Shown: piece by piece, positions 13,501 to 27,400 of the stretch
Layout: each line of letters opens with the position of its first letter
How positions within the stretch are numbered: the stretch's first letter is position 1
NCBI GenBank assembly: GCA_029582155.1
Contig: CM055902.1
Location: 19,107,248 to 19,171,247, forward strand
DNA from: Panopea generosa
Lineage: Eukaryota > Mollusca > Bivalvia > Adapedonta > Hiatellidae
Direction of reading: 5' to 3'
Length of the DNA stretch: 64,000 bases
Made by a program: the position numbers and the translations under genes
Notes under the pieces: model-generated
The model's database searches: none
Seen by the model: the letters and a program-made list of their open reading frames with translations, nothing else
Told to the model about the DNA's origin: nothing

Positions 13501-16500
13501 TAATGTGATTGGTTGGGGTATCATACCATATGTCTGCAGCATGATACTCCAGTGTGGCAGCACTCAGAATACTGTCTCAAGTAGACAATGTCTCGATAGT
13601 TCAATAGTTGTGAGTTTTATCTCACTCTAGACCTGAGAGCATCTCAAAACAGTGCCCAATATTGGTTCTACCTGGGGAAATGGACTAGAGTTATTTTACA
13701 GAAAGCTCTGAGCTTAATTTTCGATCAGGCTACAATGAAATAGTATAAAACAAAATTACTGTGACTTGTGCAAATCCTTTAATAGCCTTGATCTGGCGAT
13801 ACTGCTGTCTGGCCTTATGAATAATATATTGTCTATGAGTCCTCTGGTATGAATGTTACATGTCAGATTTTCAGGTATAATAAACTGTTTATCAATAAGA
13901 TTACAAGATTCTCCTATTTAACATAAAATTCATTCAAGTACAGACTAACCTGTCTTAAGCAGCCAGTCAAGGGAATGAATGGATGTGACCTTTTAAGACA
14001 GGTTGTTGCTTAATGCAGGTTAATGCAGACCAGTGACTGTTATGGCTACTACTTAGACCAGTGACTGCTTTGATTACCACTTAGATCAGACCACTTAGAC
14101 AGTCATTACCCCTAGGATTTTTTTAGTTATGGTAGAGCATTTCTAGCACTAAAAGTAAGTCCTATGTGATATATCAGAAGTTTGAACTATTTTCGAGTAG
14201 ATAAACAAGGCATGTACAGCAGTAAGACATCACAGGTTCTAAGAAAAGTTACTTTTATTGGATTTTACATTTGGATGTATTTAAGAGCAGATGAAGAATG
14301 TTGTAGTTGTTGTTGTATGGTGTTTAGCGTCGCTTTCAACAATTTTTCAGTCATATCGCGACGGTGTCTACTAAAGACAGTATTCTACTAGACAGTATTC
14401 TAAGCGCTGTCACACTGGAGTATCATGCTGCAGACACATGGTATGATACCCCACCCAGTCACATTATACTGACACCGGGCCGACCAGACCTAGAACTCTC
14501 CTCTAAATGCTGAGCGTCAAGCAAGGAAGCTTCTAGTACCATTTTTAAAGTCTTTGGTATGACCCGGCCGGGGAATTGAACCCATGACCTTCCACATGCG
14601 AGGCGGACGCTCTACCACTAGACCACGCCGCGGTCTAGGAATGTTGTAATTTTAAAACATAGAGGTATCACTGCACTGTCCTTAAAACAACAAAAACAAA
14701 ACAACAAAAACAACACGGTTAACTGACCAATAATTATTATCCTGCCAATTATTGGGCAATTTTATTTGTGAATGCCTTCCCGCTATATTAAAAAATACTT
14801 TAAAAAAAAATTCTACATGGAAAAGAAAATTACAGAAAAAAAAAGGGCTGGACATTGATTTATATACTGGTAGAACATGCACCAAAATAAATTGTGTAGT
14901 GAGACCTAGCACTGAACTTGAGCATTATAAGGGTTATTACATTAATGTTGCATTGTTACATCAAACCATACCAAACTTAAGCTGTATATTTGTATATCTG
15001 GTACATATAAACATCAGGAGCTGGGTCCTCAAACACATAGTTGATAATAATTTATTTTAGTTCAATTGGGAATGTGAAGTAAGCTTAGAGCTTGTATTAA
15101 TTGCTCTTGATTCTGTTACCTAGTGATTACTTCAAGATTTAGTGTTGTTTTTGGAAGAGCATTGTTGTCAAGCTTGGATATAATCTGTCACTTCCGGCAT
15201 GAGCGTCCAACACTATCCACTGCACTACAACTCTGCTTGGAAAAGAACAACACTTAGCTAAACAACTAAGCTTCAGCTAGTGTTGAATATTTGATCAAAG
15301 TAATTGAATGAGCACAATTATAAACTGCAGGTGTACAGCGTGTGGCAAGTCACTGTCCAGTAGATCACTTCACATGCTGGAACCAACAATGTTTGCGTCT
15401 AGACTGGGTTTGCGATGGAGACAATGATTGCGGGGATGACAGTGATGAACTCATGTGTCGTAAGTATTTCAAGATGCCTGGTACCAGGGATAATGCTGGT
15501 ACCCCTGAATTCAATATAATTTTAAAGTTTCATCTATACTAAGAGCAAAGCCCGGTTAGCTCAGTTTGTAGCACATCTGACTATTAATCCAGGAGTTGAG
15601 AGTTTGAATTGCCACTTGACCACTGTCACTGTCATGAATAATATACATCATTGACATTGCGTCTCATTAAAATTCTCTAACGAGATGTATCTGTAATGTG
15701 TTGGTCGCCAATAAGGACCTTGCTTCATGCTTCAATAAGGAAGTTGATCTGATGTTCAAGTGTGCACTTGTCCATTAAAATAGTACAAAATAGGGCAGAG
15801 GGTGCATGCATTAGGGTTAATATGGTAAATGAAATGCTGGATGTTTTGTGTTTAGATTCTCGCAAAAATAAACATTATTTTTAATTATTTTAATGAAACT
15901 TAGTTAAGTTTGTGTATTTTATGATTTACCAAGATTTTACTGTTAATTAAGTTTTAAGTTTTATTTTACGACTGCTACAGGAAATGAGGTTGATTTCTTG
16001 TCAGTTGCCCAAACAGCTTATGCTGCAATCGCAAACAAAGTAATATTGGTGATGGTAATAACAGGAAGCCGCGGCAGTTATACGTTGTCTAAATGGTGCG
16101 TGGTATTTAATTAACTCCCATTCAAACTTGGTCGGATGTTTCATGAAAATAATTGTTATGAATGCCAGGCATTATATAGATGGGATGATTATTAAACACA
16201 CTAACAGTGATTGGGTGTGTGATTACAATACAAAATACCAGGTCATAATGGCTCCACCCTTTTAGAGATGTCTCATTGATTATTATGCAAATGAGCTTTT
16301 TGTTATATTCTTTTTGATAATATGAAAGGTCAAGTAAGAAATGTGTTAGTTTTTAGAGCTAGTTGATAGAAGTTGGCAGTGATCTCCCTCACTATTTGAA
16401 ACTGGGAGTCATTTGTCACCAATATTATGAGTATAGGCTGATTAAAGGATTTTAAGGGACATATGATTGAAAAGTGTAGCAGAAAAAGAAAATTTAAGGT

Positions 16501-18380
16501 ACATGAAAAACCCAGAATTTTCTATACTGGTGTAACTGTTAAAATAGTACATGATCATTTTTTTATTTTTTAAGGGGGTTTTATACCATTTTCAACACAT
16601 TACAGGTTATATATACATGCTTTAAAACCAGTTTTATTGGTGGACTCTAAGAAGACTCTTTTCGACCAAGCTGGGTTACACTACAAACCCATGACCTCAG
16701 GAGTGAGAGTTAATTGGCCATGGATCAGTCAGCCGCAGAAAAAAAAAACAAGATCAAGTTAAAGTTAACATGAGTTGTAGCTTTTAGTAATGAAATTTTG
16801 AACAAATTTTGAAAATCCAAACATTATTTTTAACTACTATAAATATCTTGTATAAAGTCATGTCTTGGCTTTTTATTATGGTATATTTATTTTCCAGCCC
16901 CTAAGAACTGTTCTGATGAAGAGTTCCAGTGTCACAATGGTAACTGCGTTTTGTCAAAATGGCGGTGTGATGGGGACGATGATTGTAGGGACGGCTCTGA
17001 CGAACATTGTAGTAAGTGTGGTAAACTGGCATTTATACATGCATCTATAAATGTGCTTGCCAGATTGTCTTATTCCTGTAGCTGGGTGGTGCAGCCTCAC
17101 CCTTCTCTGTAGTGCTTTTGTCATTGTCCAGCATTTCTTTAAATGGCTTCCCTAAAATCTTTGAACAAATTTTCTTTAACATTTTTCACAATGTTTTTGT
17201 CATTGCGAAAGCAGATTCAGGTTCATTAATGTCAATATCAAATCAGTTTTAATCCATCCATCCATCCATCCATCCATCCATCCATCCATCCATCCATCCA
17301 TCCATCCATCCATCCATCCATCCATCCATCCATCCATCCATCCATCCATCCATCCATCCATCCATCCATCCATCCATCCATCCACTAAAACCCATCCATC
17401 CATCCATCCATCCATCCATCCATCCATCCATCCATCCATCCATCCACTAAAACCCTACGCCCATCCATCCATCCATCCATCCATCCATCCATCCATCCAT
17501 CCATCTATCCATCTATCCATCCATCCAAACCCAACAGCCTATCAATCAATCCATCTATCCATCCATCCACTAAAACCCAACCGCCAATCAATCCATCCAC
17601 CACCCATCCATCCGTATTTATTAAATATATAAAATAAAGAATATATTATCATATTTAAGAGAAATGACTGATACATACAAAATCTGCCCTCCACACATAC
17701 AAAGTAGTTAAAGATGTATAAAACTGCAGGAAGATCCCATCACTGATGTATTACTGATATATCCCACCATTAACACCTGGTGAGAGAAGAATTGTTGACA
17801 GGCAATATATGGGTATTAACTTTCACACCTGGTCTTGATATCTAATCTAGTTTATGGTGCAATTACATGTATTTACAAATATTTATTTTTCCATTTCCAT
17901 GCATTTACCACTGTAGAACTTTGAACTTTGATTTGAAATTGAATAGAGTTGGTCGTTGTTTTGTGTTCGATTTTTAACACGGTCTATTCTTCGACTAAAC
18001 AAACTTTTATCCCTTGAGATTAGAGTGTTAGAGATAAATGTTTTAGAGATTAGTGTTGAAAAGCGAATGGATGACATATTGCAGTCAATTGGTGTAAGTT
18101 GTATCCGGGGTGCTGCAAGATTAATTAGATATGAAAGTATTTGAGGGAGTCTCAGGACATCTTTATTAATGTCACTTTAAATAACATGTCTGATTATCCG
18201 CTGCATATAACTTGAATTACTCTCAAAAGCAGCTTGGCATCGCATCAAATGCCCTGGTATGCCCTCCTGTAGATAGCCTCTAATTTTCTGACAGATAGTT
18301 GTTGTTCTTCCATTCTGAAATCATTTAACAAATTCTTTATAGACTACTGAGTTCAAGTTATGCTTACAATTATGTATAGA

Positions 18381-18455
<75 letters not shown>

Positions 18456-21400
18456 CAGAATTTGCTACCAATCCTGATTTTCACGATGGAATCAGAAGAT
18501 AGTTAAAATTTACGGTATTTCCTGAATGCAGGTCAGCCCGATTCTAACTATTCTTGACATTTGATTTGATTACTTGTCTTCAATAAAGCTGGGTAAGTTG
18601 CGAAATGTAACATGGCATGTTTTATACCATTATCAGAGATGGTAGTACTTTAGATGACTGATAACTGAACAGCTTTCGATTCCAAGTTTGCTGCTCTGAC
18701 ATATCTTACATGATACATGTGCCGACAATGTAGACCTGATTAACTCACAGGCAGACCATTTCCTCCATTATTTGTTATTTAAAGCCACTATTAATGTAAA
18801 TTTTAGGCATTTTTTATTTCTGAAATACAGGTCAAATTTTACAGGAGTTATGCCCCCTTTTCAACGTAATATTAGGAAAATAATGGTTTCAGATTAGTTC
18901 CTTTTGAAAGGGTTCACAATTATTGTACTTAAGTTGTATTTGTTGTGTGGCTATATAGTTATTAAATACTGGCCAAGTTTGATAAAACATTATTCAGATC
19001 AATTTCTTTTCTCCATATATTTAAGTTATATATGTATCGGTATGTGTTAATTATAAAAAGCAGGTTAAATTCGTTTTTGCCAGCATATTTGTGGGGGCAC
19101 CCATGTTAAATTGAACATTTCTATTTCAAATTTGCATACATACAAATTACTTAAAGTATAACAATGGAATAGAACGGAAGATAACTCTTAAAAAGTTTTT
19201 TTCCATAAACTGTAATCTTACCTATTGCAAAATTCAGAATTTTCATTTATTTCAATTAAAAACTTTACTTATTTATGCAAATTTTTTAATTGCTATCTAA
19301 ACACATGGGTCTACAAAATATTCACCATTTTCTCGGTAGAAACAGAACTGATTGTTTTGGAGAGGCCATCAGGTCGAGCCTAGAGTCAAACCCATGACCT
19401 CTGGCCTGAACTGTGAACACTCCACGTACTACACTATTATCCCACTTTTGTATGTGATTAAGAGATGCAAAATTGAAGTAAAGCCAACCGTAAAAAAAAT
19501 CACCATTTCTCTAGTTACTCATGAATTTGATCCTACCCAAACCCTTTTAAATTATTTTTCATTTTTAGATTTCTTTCATTTTTTGTTTGTGAGATTTCTT
19601 TATTTCTTTTTATCTCTTTGATAATTTAAATATGTTTAAATCGGCCACCTAACTACCTTGACTGACTTGCACCGAGTGCCGGTAACTACAATCTAATTAT
19701 TTCCTGCGGACAACTTGACATAGTTTAAACATATTTTGATATAAGTGTACTAAACGTACTTACCCCACTAGATAGAAGTTGAAATCGTCTCAAACATTTT
19801 GATAACAAACTAAACAGTGAATTATATCGCACTGACAAAACAGGAATACAATTTTACTGAGTGTTGGTTTTAGATGCATGATACGGTAAGTATTCATGGA
19901 GCCTCTGCTCGTTATGTATGTGAGAGGTGACAAAATGGTTCATTTACATATCTGCTGTAAGTGCAGATCCATTAGTGTGAATGTTCCAAGTTTTTTTTCT
20001 TCTCCATTTTCACATGTCTGCTTGAAACTGCCACCTAGTCACAGTATACTGACACTGGGTATACCAGTCCTAGAACTATCCTCTAAGTGAGACAAAAAAA
20101 TAATTATATATCCCACCCAGTCACATTATACTGAAACTGTGCCAGTCCTAGAACTATCCTCTAAAACTGAGTACAAATAGAGACACTTTTGTCACATATC
20201 ATGATACCCCATCCAGTCGCATTATACTGACACTGGGCCGACCAGTCCTAGAACTATCCTTTATATGCTGAGTATAAATAGAGACACTTTTGTCACATAT
20301 TATGATATCCCATCCAGTCGCAGCATACTGACACTGGACCGACCAGTCCTAGAACTATCCTCTAGAATTTTGCTGCAATAAAATGAATACAAAGAAATTT
20401 AAACTTTTTTCAATTGATGACTAGCAAGGAATAATATAGAGAATTGATTGATTGATTGAATATTTAGCGTCATTTTTATGCCATCGAGGGCTAACAGACG
20501 ATCAGTTAACTAAACCACTGTTTCCTGGGATTAACCAGTACTCGAGCACACCCCATCTCCGCAAGTAACTGATAACTTTCCAACTTGAAACAGCGGTTAG
20601 AGACGAATGATAATGAGACACAATGTCGTATATAAATCATCACAGAGACTGTTGCCAGGCGGGGATTCGAACTCATGACCCCTGGATTGATAGTCAGAAG
20701 CGTAACCGACTGAGCTAATCGGGCCCGGCTTATATAGAGAAGGAAAGGCAACTGATTGAGATTTTGTGAACGCTCTTGTATTTACACAAAATCTTGCAAT
20801 GTCCATTCAAAATTCAAATTCAAAAATCTTGCATTGCAGAGAGATGTTCTTATCAAAATAATACCATTCCCAGAAATTTGTGTTTAAAATTGCTGAAACA
20901 CATTTGATTACAAAATATCTATATTGCAGCTAAAATAACGACAAGTTAATTATGATACATTTTCCTTCAAGCTGCAATATCTAGCCAAATAATTAATCCT
21001 TTGTGTGCTATTTCATCAACATAAAATCTGGAGATGCAAAGTTTCCTATCCAATACAAGTTTCCTATCCTATTCTATACAAGTCCTTGATGACTAGTCAT
21101 ATTTGAAAGTTACAATTTATATGTTTTAATGTTTGATTCAATATAAAGCAAATTATATTTTTCATATAGTATTTGTGTATTTCCAAATGAATACCAATTT
21201 TATAAAAGTATATAAACACAAATAGATTATTCTTAAAAATTATTTTTTCCCTATCCCCTAAATATCCTGCATAAACGGGACCACAGTAACCAAATTTTGA
21301 CCGTCACAACATCTGGGTATTTCCAATAAGCAAAAACGCTTTAATCAATGTTAAAAATTTAAACCGTTTTAGGTGGGGATTTTATTTGTTGAAAAAAGAT

Positions 21401-24400
21401 GCTAAGAAACCACGGTTATCCAACTATCCATTAATGTGCATTTCAAATATATGTTTCTATCCTATATTAGAATATTATTGCCATAAAAATATAGTAAAGG
21501 AGTGTTTATAAATGGACAACTTGTCATATTTCAAAGTTAATACAATTTAGAGTTTGCATTTTTGATGTTTGATTCTGTAATTTTCATTAGGTGTCAGTGT
21601 ATTTCCAAATAAATATAAATTTTATAAAAGGAAACATTAATAGTTACCGTAAATCCTCACGTATATCCCGCATCCGTGTATATCGCGCATCCATGTTTTA
21701 AGATCAAGAACTAAGAAAAAAAATACAATTCTCCTATATATGTGTATATCGCGCATCATAATTTTGAAATTTGTTCAGATTCCGCTGTGGCGACATGTTG
21801 AAAGGAATACCTGACTCGATATGTTAAACAGAATTTGATTGGTCTGGAAAAAAAACAGCAGGCTGGTATTCACTAAAAAATATTGAAGATTTTATACACA
21901 CACAAAATACTTTTCATCACTGTCTCAATACATACTCAGAGTTGTCAACACCTGCCCAGGTGTGCAAATTAAGATGTCAACTACCAGTAATATGCAAAAG
22001 CCACATGTACACAAGTCATGTTTGTTTTTTTTTAAAAATCTTACAATAATTTTTTTCAGTCATAACGAAATACCACATTTTATATGGATTTTATTTTATA
22101 AACATAAACTACTACAAATCGCACAAACAAAAGATATACATGTGAATAAATACATTTATGACGATAACAGTATTGCATTTATTCCGCATTTGTCAATACA
22201 CTTTCACCTTTACTTAAACCAGTCTGTACTATTTTAAATGTTATTTCCAGTCACGACATAAATAAGCAGTAAACACTTTCTTATTTTTCGATTTATTTGA
22301 CAAATTTTACTGCATATATAATGTAAAATGAATGAATTTGAAAAAAACATTCTCCGCTAGGTAAAGCATCACCTTTAATAGAGCTCACATGAAGAAATTG
22401 TCTTGAAATTAATATCTGAACATACCAGTGTACAAAACTTTTTCTGAATTGATAAATCTTTGAAAATTTTACATAAAAAAAAATGAAATCTTCTGTACTT
22501 ATGTATATCGCGCATCCCTTCTCGAAGATCTTAAAAGTTGGAAAAAAAGCGCGCATAATACGTGAGGATAAATTATAAGTCTTAAACATCCCTAATAAAC
22601 GGGACCGCTATAACCAATGCACCGATTTTTTAGGATCCAACTTTTGAAGGAGCCGACTTTTAGACCGGTTTTTCTCGAATTTGTTAACATCTGGTAGGCA
22701 ACATGTTACATCCGGGTGTTTTATCATATTTTTTCTTCAATTTATGTACAAAATAGACCATTTTAAGTGGGGATTTTATTCTAGCTTTGTTGAAATAAGA
22801 TGCGGAGATAACCCTTTACAATTTCTTTGTTTTGCTTACTTGCATAAAGGCCTTACAATACACTGCGATCTATTTCTAGTTGTCTTGAGCTGAGAAATGG
22901 TTGTGACACACTGTAAGTGTTTCGTTCCCATTGATTGCATACATACTACATAGGCTTCACGTAATTGGGAGGTTAATGAATCATTTGAAAGGTAATACCG
23001 ACACCTTGGTCAGTAATCGATTTTAAATCTTGTGAAAAACAATCTTGGATCAAGAAATTCCATTGGACATGGCATTCTATATTTAGGCGGAGTAACCTTC
23101 AAATGACTCGTTCTGATTGGCTTACCTGTACACACCTCCAGTTTGCACTTGCGAGTGATTTGCAAGTCTGTGAAATAGGTCAATTGATCACGGGGGTCAC
23201 TTGTTTAATTACTGATGGGCTTGTGTTATGGGATTATCTAACGGTAGTTGCAACGGGTGGGAAGGCATGTTGGGCCACTTAAGGGAAGTCGCTAATCAAC
23301 CAAATCTATGAAGGGATGTCGCATGCGACATGCATTATGACTCTGGGGGAAACCCTGAACTTATTGAAATATCATTAATACCATTAACAAAAGAATTGGA
23401 TCAAACTGTGAGTAACTAGAAGTCTAATGATGTATACACTGTTTGCCTCTCACTCAGTCAACAAATGTCATTTCTTAATGATAATTAACAGAATGGTCCA
23501 AAAACAAGAACAGAAGAATGTTCTATAGAAAATTTGCCAGTTCTGGGTTAATCATAAGTATCACATTTGGCAAGAAAACGACCTGAATGTTCAAATTTGC
23601 AGAATTAAAAAATTACTGAGATTCATTTTGGGGTTTTTTTGTGTGTTTTTTTGGATGGCATCTTAATCACAATCATTTCCCTATTCCCAGAATTTGATGC
23701 AAGATGTTTTCTTCTGAAACACATTATTTGCTCAAATTTTAAAGCTCCTTAGAGACCAAGATTATCACATCTTGATCTTCTGGCAGCTTTTATAATTTGA
23801 TTTTCTTGTCAAAATGGCTATTGTCTAATTTATTAGTCATGAACCATATTGATCAGAACATCAGGTTCTTTGTTCTTCGTCTAATATATCACCTTATTAA
23901 GATTAGATCTTCCAATCAGCAAAACCAACATGTTAAGACAATTGCAGTGGGGTTTTAATTTGAAATCTCCAAGAAATGCAACTCCTAAAACACTGGCAAT
24001 TATTCCTTTTGTGCGGCGGTTTTATGGCGAAGAAATTACGTTTTTTCTTTTTTTAATTATTTGTTTTTCTTGCCATATTATTTAAAGAGTTCATCTGTGA
24101 GTGTGTAATTCTCTTTCATTATGTCCCGCCATTTTCAATGGGGGGCATATAGTATCACCGTCGAACCAAAATAGTTTCCGACCTATATCTTTGGTTTTAA
24201 TGAACAGATTTAAACCAATTTTGGTGTGTGACTTCACATTCTTGTAATACAGGCCAAGCTCATATTTCGTTCCGGTCTGATGATTTTTGATGGAGTTATG
24301 CCCCTTTTTGGACTTAAATTATTGACAGATGTCAAGAAATTGGTTTCTGCTCGATATCTCTTGAAGGATTGGATGGATTTGATTCATATTTGGTAGAAAG

Positions 24401-27400
24401 ATGTATGGTGATAAACTACAGCTCAAGTTTGATTTTCGTCAAAATCCCTTCATATTAATTAGGTGTTCTGGGCTCTGATTGGCTGATAAGTTTCCGACCT
24501 CTAAAGTATTTATTTTTGGACTGATTTTGATGAAAATGTATATTTGGTTTTATATCAACAAGACCCAGGTCAAGTTTGACAATGGATGGAATTGGCGCAT
24601 ATTAATTAGGTGATCTGGACTCTGATTGGCTGACAGTTTCTGACCTCTTAAATCTTTATGGATGGTCCGATTTTGATGAAACTTGATATTTGGCTTTATA
24701 TCAACAAGACCCAGGTCAAGTACGACAATGGTTGGAATCGGACTTGAGTTAAACTTGCTGAAATTTGCGATAGTCAAACTTGCTGAAATTTGCGATAGCT
24801 GCCATCTACAATGTAGTTACAAAGCGGGGGCATCTGTGTCCCATGGAGACATTTCTAGTTACAATTGTTTTTGCTTCATTCATGTATTTAGTACAACTGG
24901 TTTAAAGGGACACAGGGCAATGTTGCAAGTGTTGTCCAGTGATAGAGTATCGGATCAAATGTCGGAGGGTCTTAGGTTTGATCCTCCGCTACAGCCATGT
25001 GTAGTGTCTTTATCTGCAAATGTTTAGTACTGGTTCTTAGTATACCAGGAAGAGTAAGAGCGTGATTTGTCTAAGTTGTACTTACTTGTTACGCAAATAA
25101 AGTAAAATAATTAAGTTTAAATCAATGTTGAAAATGATTTTCCCATCTAGCGGCGTTTTCCATTTCTCAGAATATTTTTATATTTAGATCTCGCTGGAAT
25201 TTTCACTGGTTTCAGATGGCTGTTCGTGTGATTTATTCATGTATTCAGATCAAATAAAATCTTACATTTATGAGCCTACATATGAAAAATTGATCTCTAA
25301 GATAATACTACCTGTCTGACATTTTATGTTTGAGAACTTCAATCATTTTTTTAAAGCAATAAAACTGTTGGAAATAAACTGAATCTAACACTTTGTGCTT
25401 TTTGTCAATGATGGCCATAAGTGTAGATGTAAAATATTTAAAGATACAGTTAACTTTTTCAAAATTTTCATCCATCAAAATCTTGTTTTAAAATGTGGTC
25501 ATCAATAGCATTCATTTATTTGTGATATTTCAGAAAAATGATAACATGACTGATTTTATTAAAAAATCAAGTATTTTTATTTACCACTTAAAAGGCTGTT
25601 AAAATGATACATACTTTATGATTTTGCTCCATAAATTGTGCTCAAAAAGTAAATAAAAAACTTTGGTAGAAACAGGAGTCTGAAGACAATAAGGCCTGTT
25701 CAGAAAAACTTTGTTAGAGAGACTTGTGTAACATATGGAAGGATGGAGCAGTTTACTTGATACATGTATGTGTTCTGAAGTCTGCCCACTGTCATAAGAC
25801 TGATGTCATTGCAAATTTATATTTATATAATTATTTCATTTACTGAAATTGGTTTTTATCATCATTTTCAACACATGACAGGTTTATATTATGTTTGTGG
25901 CATATCCAGTTTTATTAGTGGAGACATACCCCGGATGGAATCTGAGTAGAATCACTGTCCTTCCACAAGTCACTGGCAAACTTGCTCACCTATAGTTTTT
26001 AAACCAAGCTGAGCTTAAAGCCATGACCTCAGTGGTGAGAGGTCAAGTGGTCATTCAACAACAGCACCTTAGACCATATGGCCATAGAGAACTTCCTTTC
26101 AAAGAAAATTAAAGAACACAAAAAAAACATTTATGATTTATATTTATATCCTATATATTATTTTATATTAGGGCATTTATATCCTATATATTATTTTATA
26201 TTAGGGCCCGATTAGCTCAGCACGTCTGATTATCAATCCAGGGGTCGATCGTGATTTTGAATCCCGACCGGCCACAATCTCTGTGATGGTTGATATACGA
26301 TATAATGCGTGTCATTATCATTCGTCTCTCACTGCTGATTCTAGTGGGAAAGTTATCAGTTACTTGCGGAGATGTGATGTGCTTGAGTACTGGTTAACTT
26401 TCCATTATCGCAGGAAACAGTGGTTATGTTAACTGATTGTCTGTTGGCCCTTGATGGCATAAAAATGATATTTAATATTCAATCAATCAATCAATTTTAT
26501 ATATATATATAATGATATCTTGTTTAAAGTAATAGTAATAGATTACACTTTATGATGATGATAAAAAACTTGATATATAAATCTTATGGCAGCAGCACTG
26601 AAAAGAATATACTATATCAGTAAGGCTATTCAATGAAATGTACTGACAACATACTTTTATTGCAAATGGCATTTTTCACTGCAAGCTTTTGTAAATATTT
26701 TGTCACTCCTGTTAGTTTTATGAGGGTACTAAGCATTCTATTTTTCATCATTTCTCAAGAGGAAGGTATTTTCATCGCTCCCTGCGGTGGAGATAAAATC
26801 TACCATTACATGCACATAAAAGTGATGCATTGCTGTGCATTAGAATAACATCTAATTCTAAACAGACAGAAAAGAGGGGGGTAAAAAATCAGAAAAAGAT
26901 GGTGGTATCTCAAGATCAGGATTGGAACAAATGTCGGGGATGCACGGTATAATTATGTAACTAACTTTCTCAATCCAATTTTTTTTAATAATATCTTTTT
27001 AAAAGTTGCCTTGAAACTAATGTAATGATTCGAGCCCAGTTTTTAACACATTACATGGTCTTAAATATAATGGCATCCAGTTTTATCATATCCCGGAAAA
27101 CAAAGTTTGAGAGGGTGTATATAGCAGTTGCTGTGTCCATTCATCTGTCTGTCCGCCCATGCTCCCTGGTCAGGCGGTCAGTAACTTGCTGAATGAAATA
27201 CTTCTATAGGTCTCACTATGCAATTGAATTTTGTGCTATGTTCTAAATAAAATAAGGTCTAGAATTTCCATGGTAAATAAAGAATTCCAAATACAATTTT
27301 TTTTTAAATATTTTTTTTTCATAGCAGGAATGTATACCCACATAAAAATGCACAATAACTGGTTGGTTGACCAGGTTGTGTTTTTTTTAAAGAGGATGCA

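Noticed and set aside
12867..14636. Functional tRNA genes with A and B boxes
   Set aside because: The tRNA-like parts are fused to repeated bodies and do not form full cloverleaves; they are SINE promoters.
17200..17443. MDGW repeat proteins on the minus strand
   Set aside because: Translation of the ATCC tetranucleotide array.
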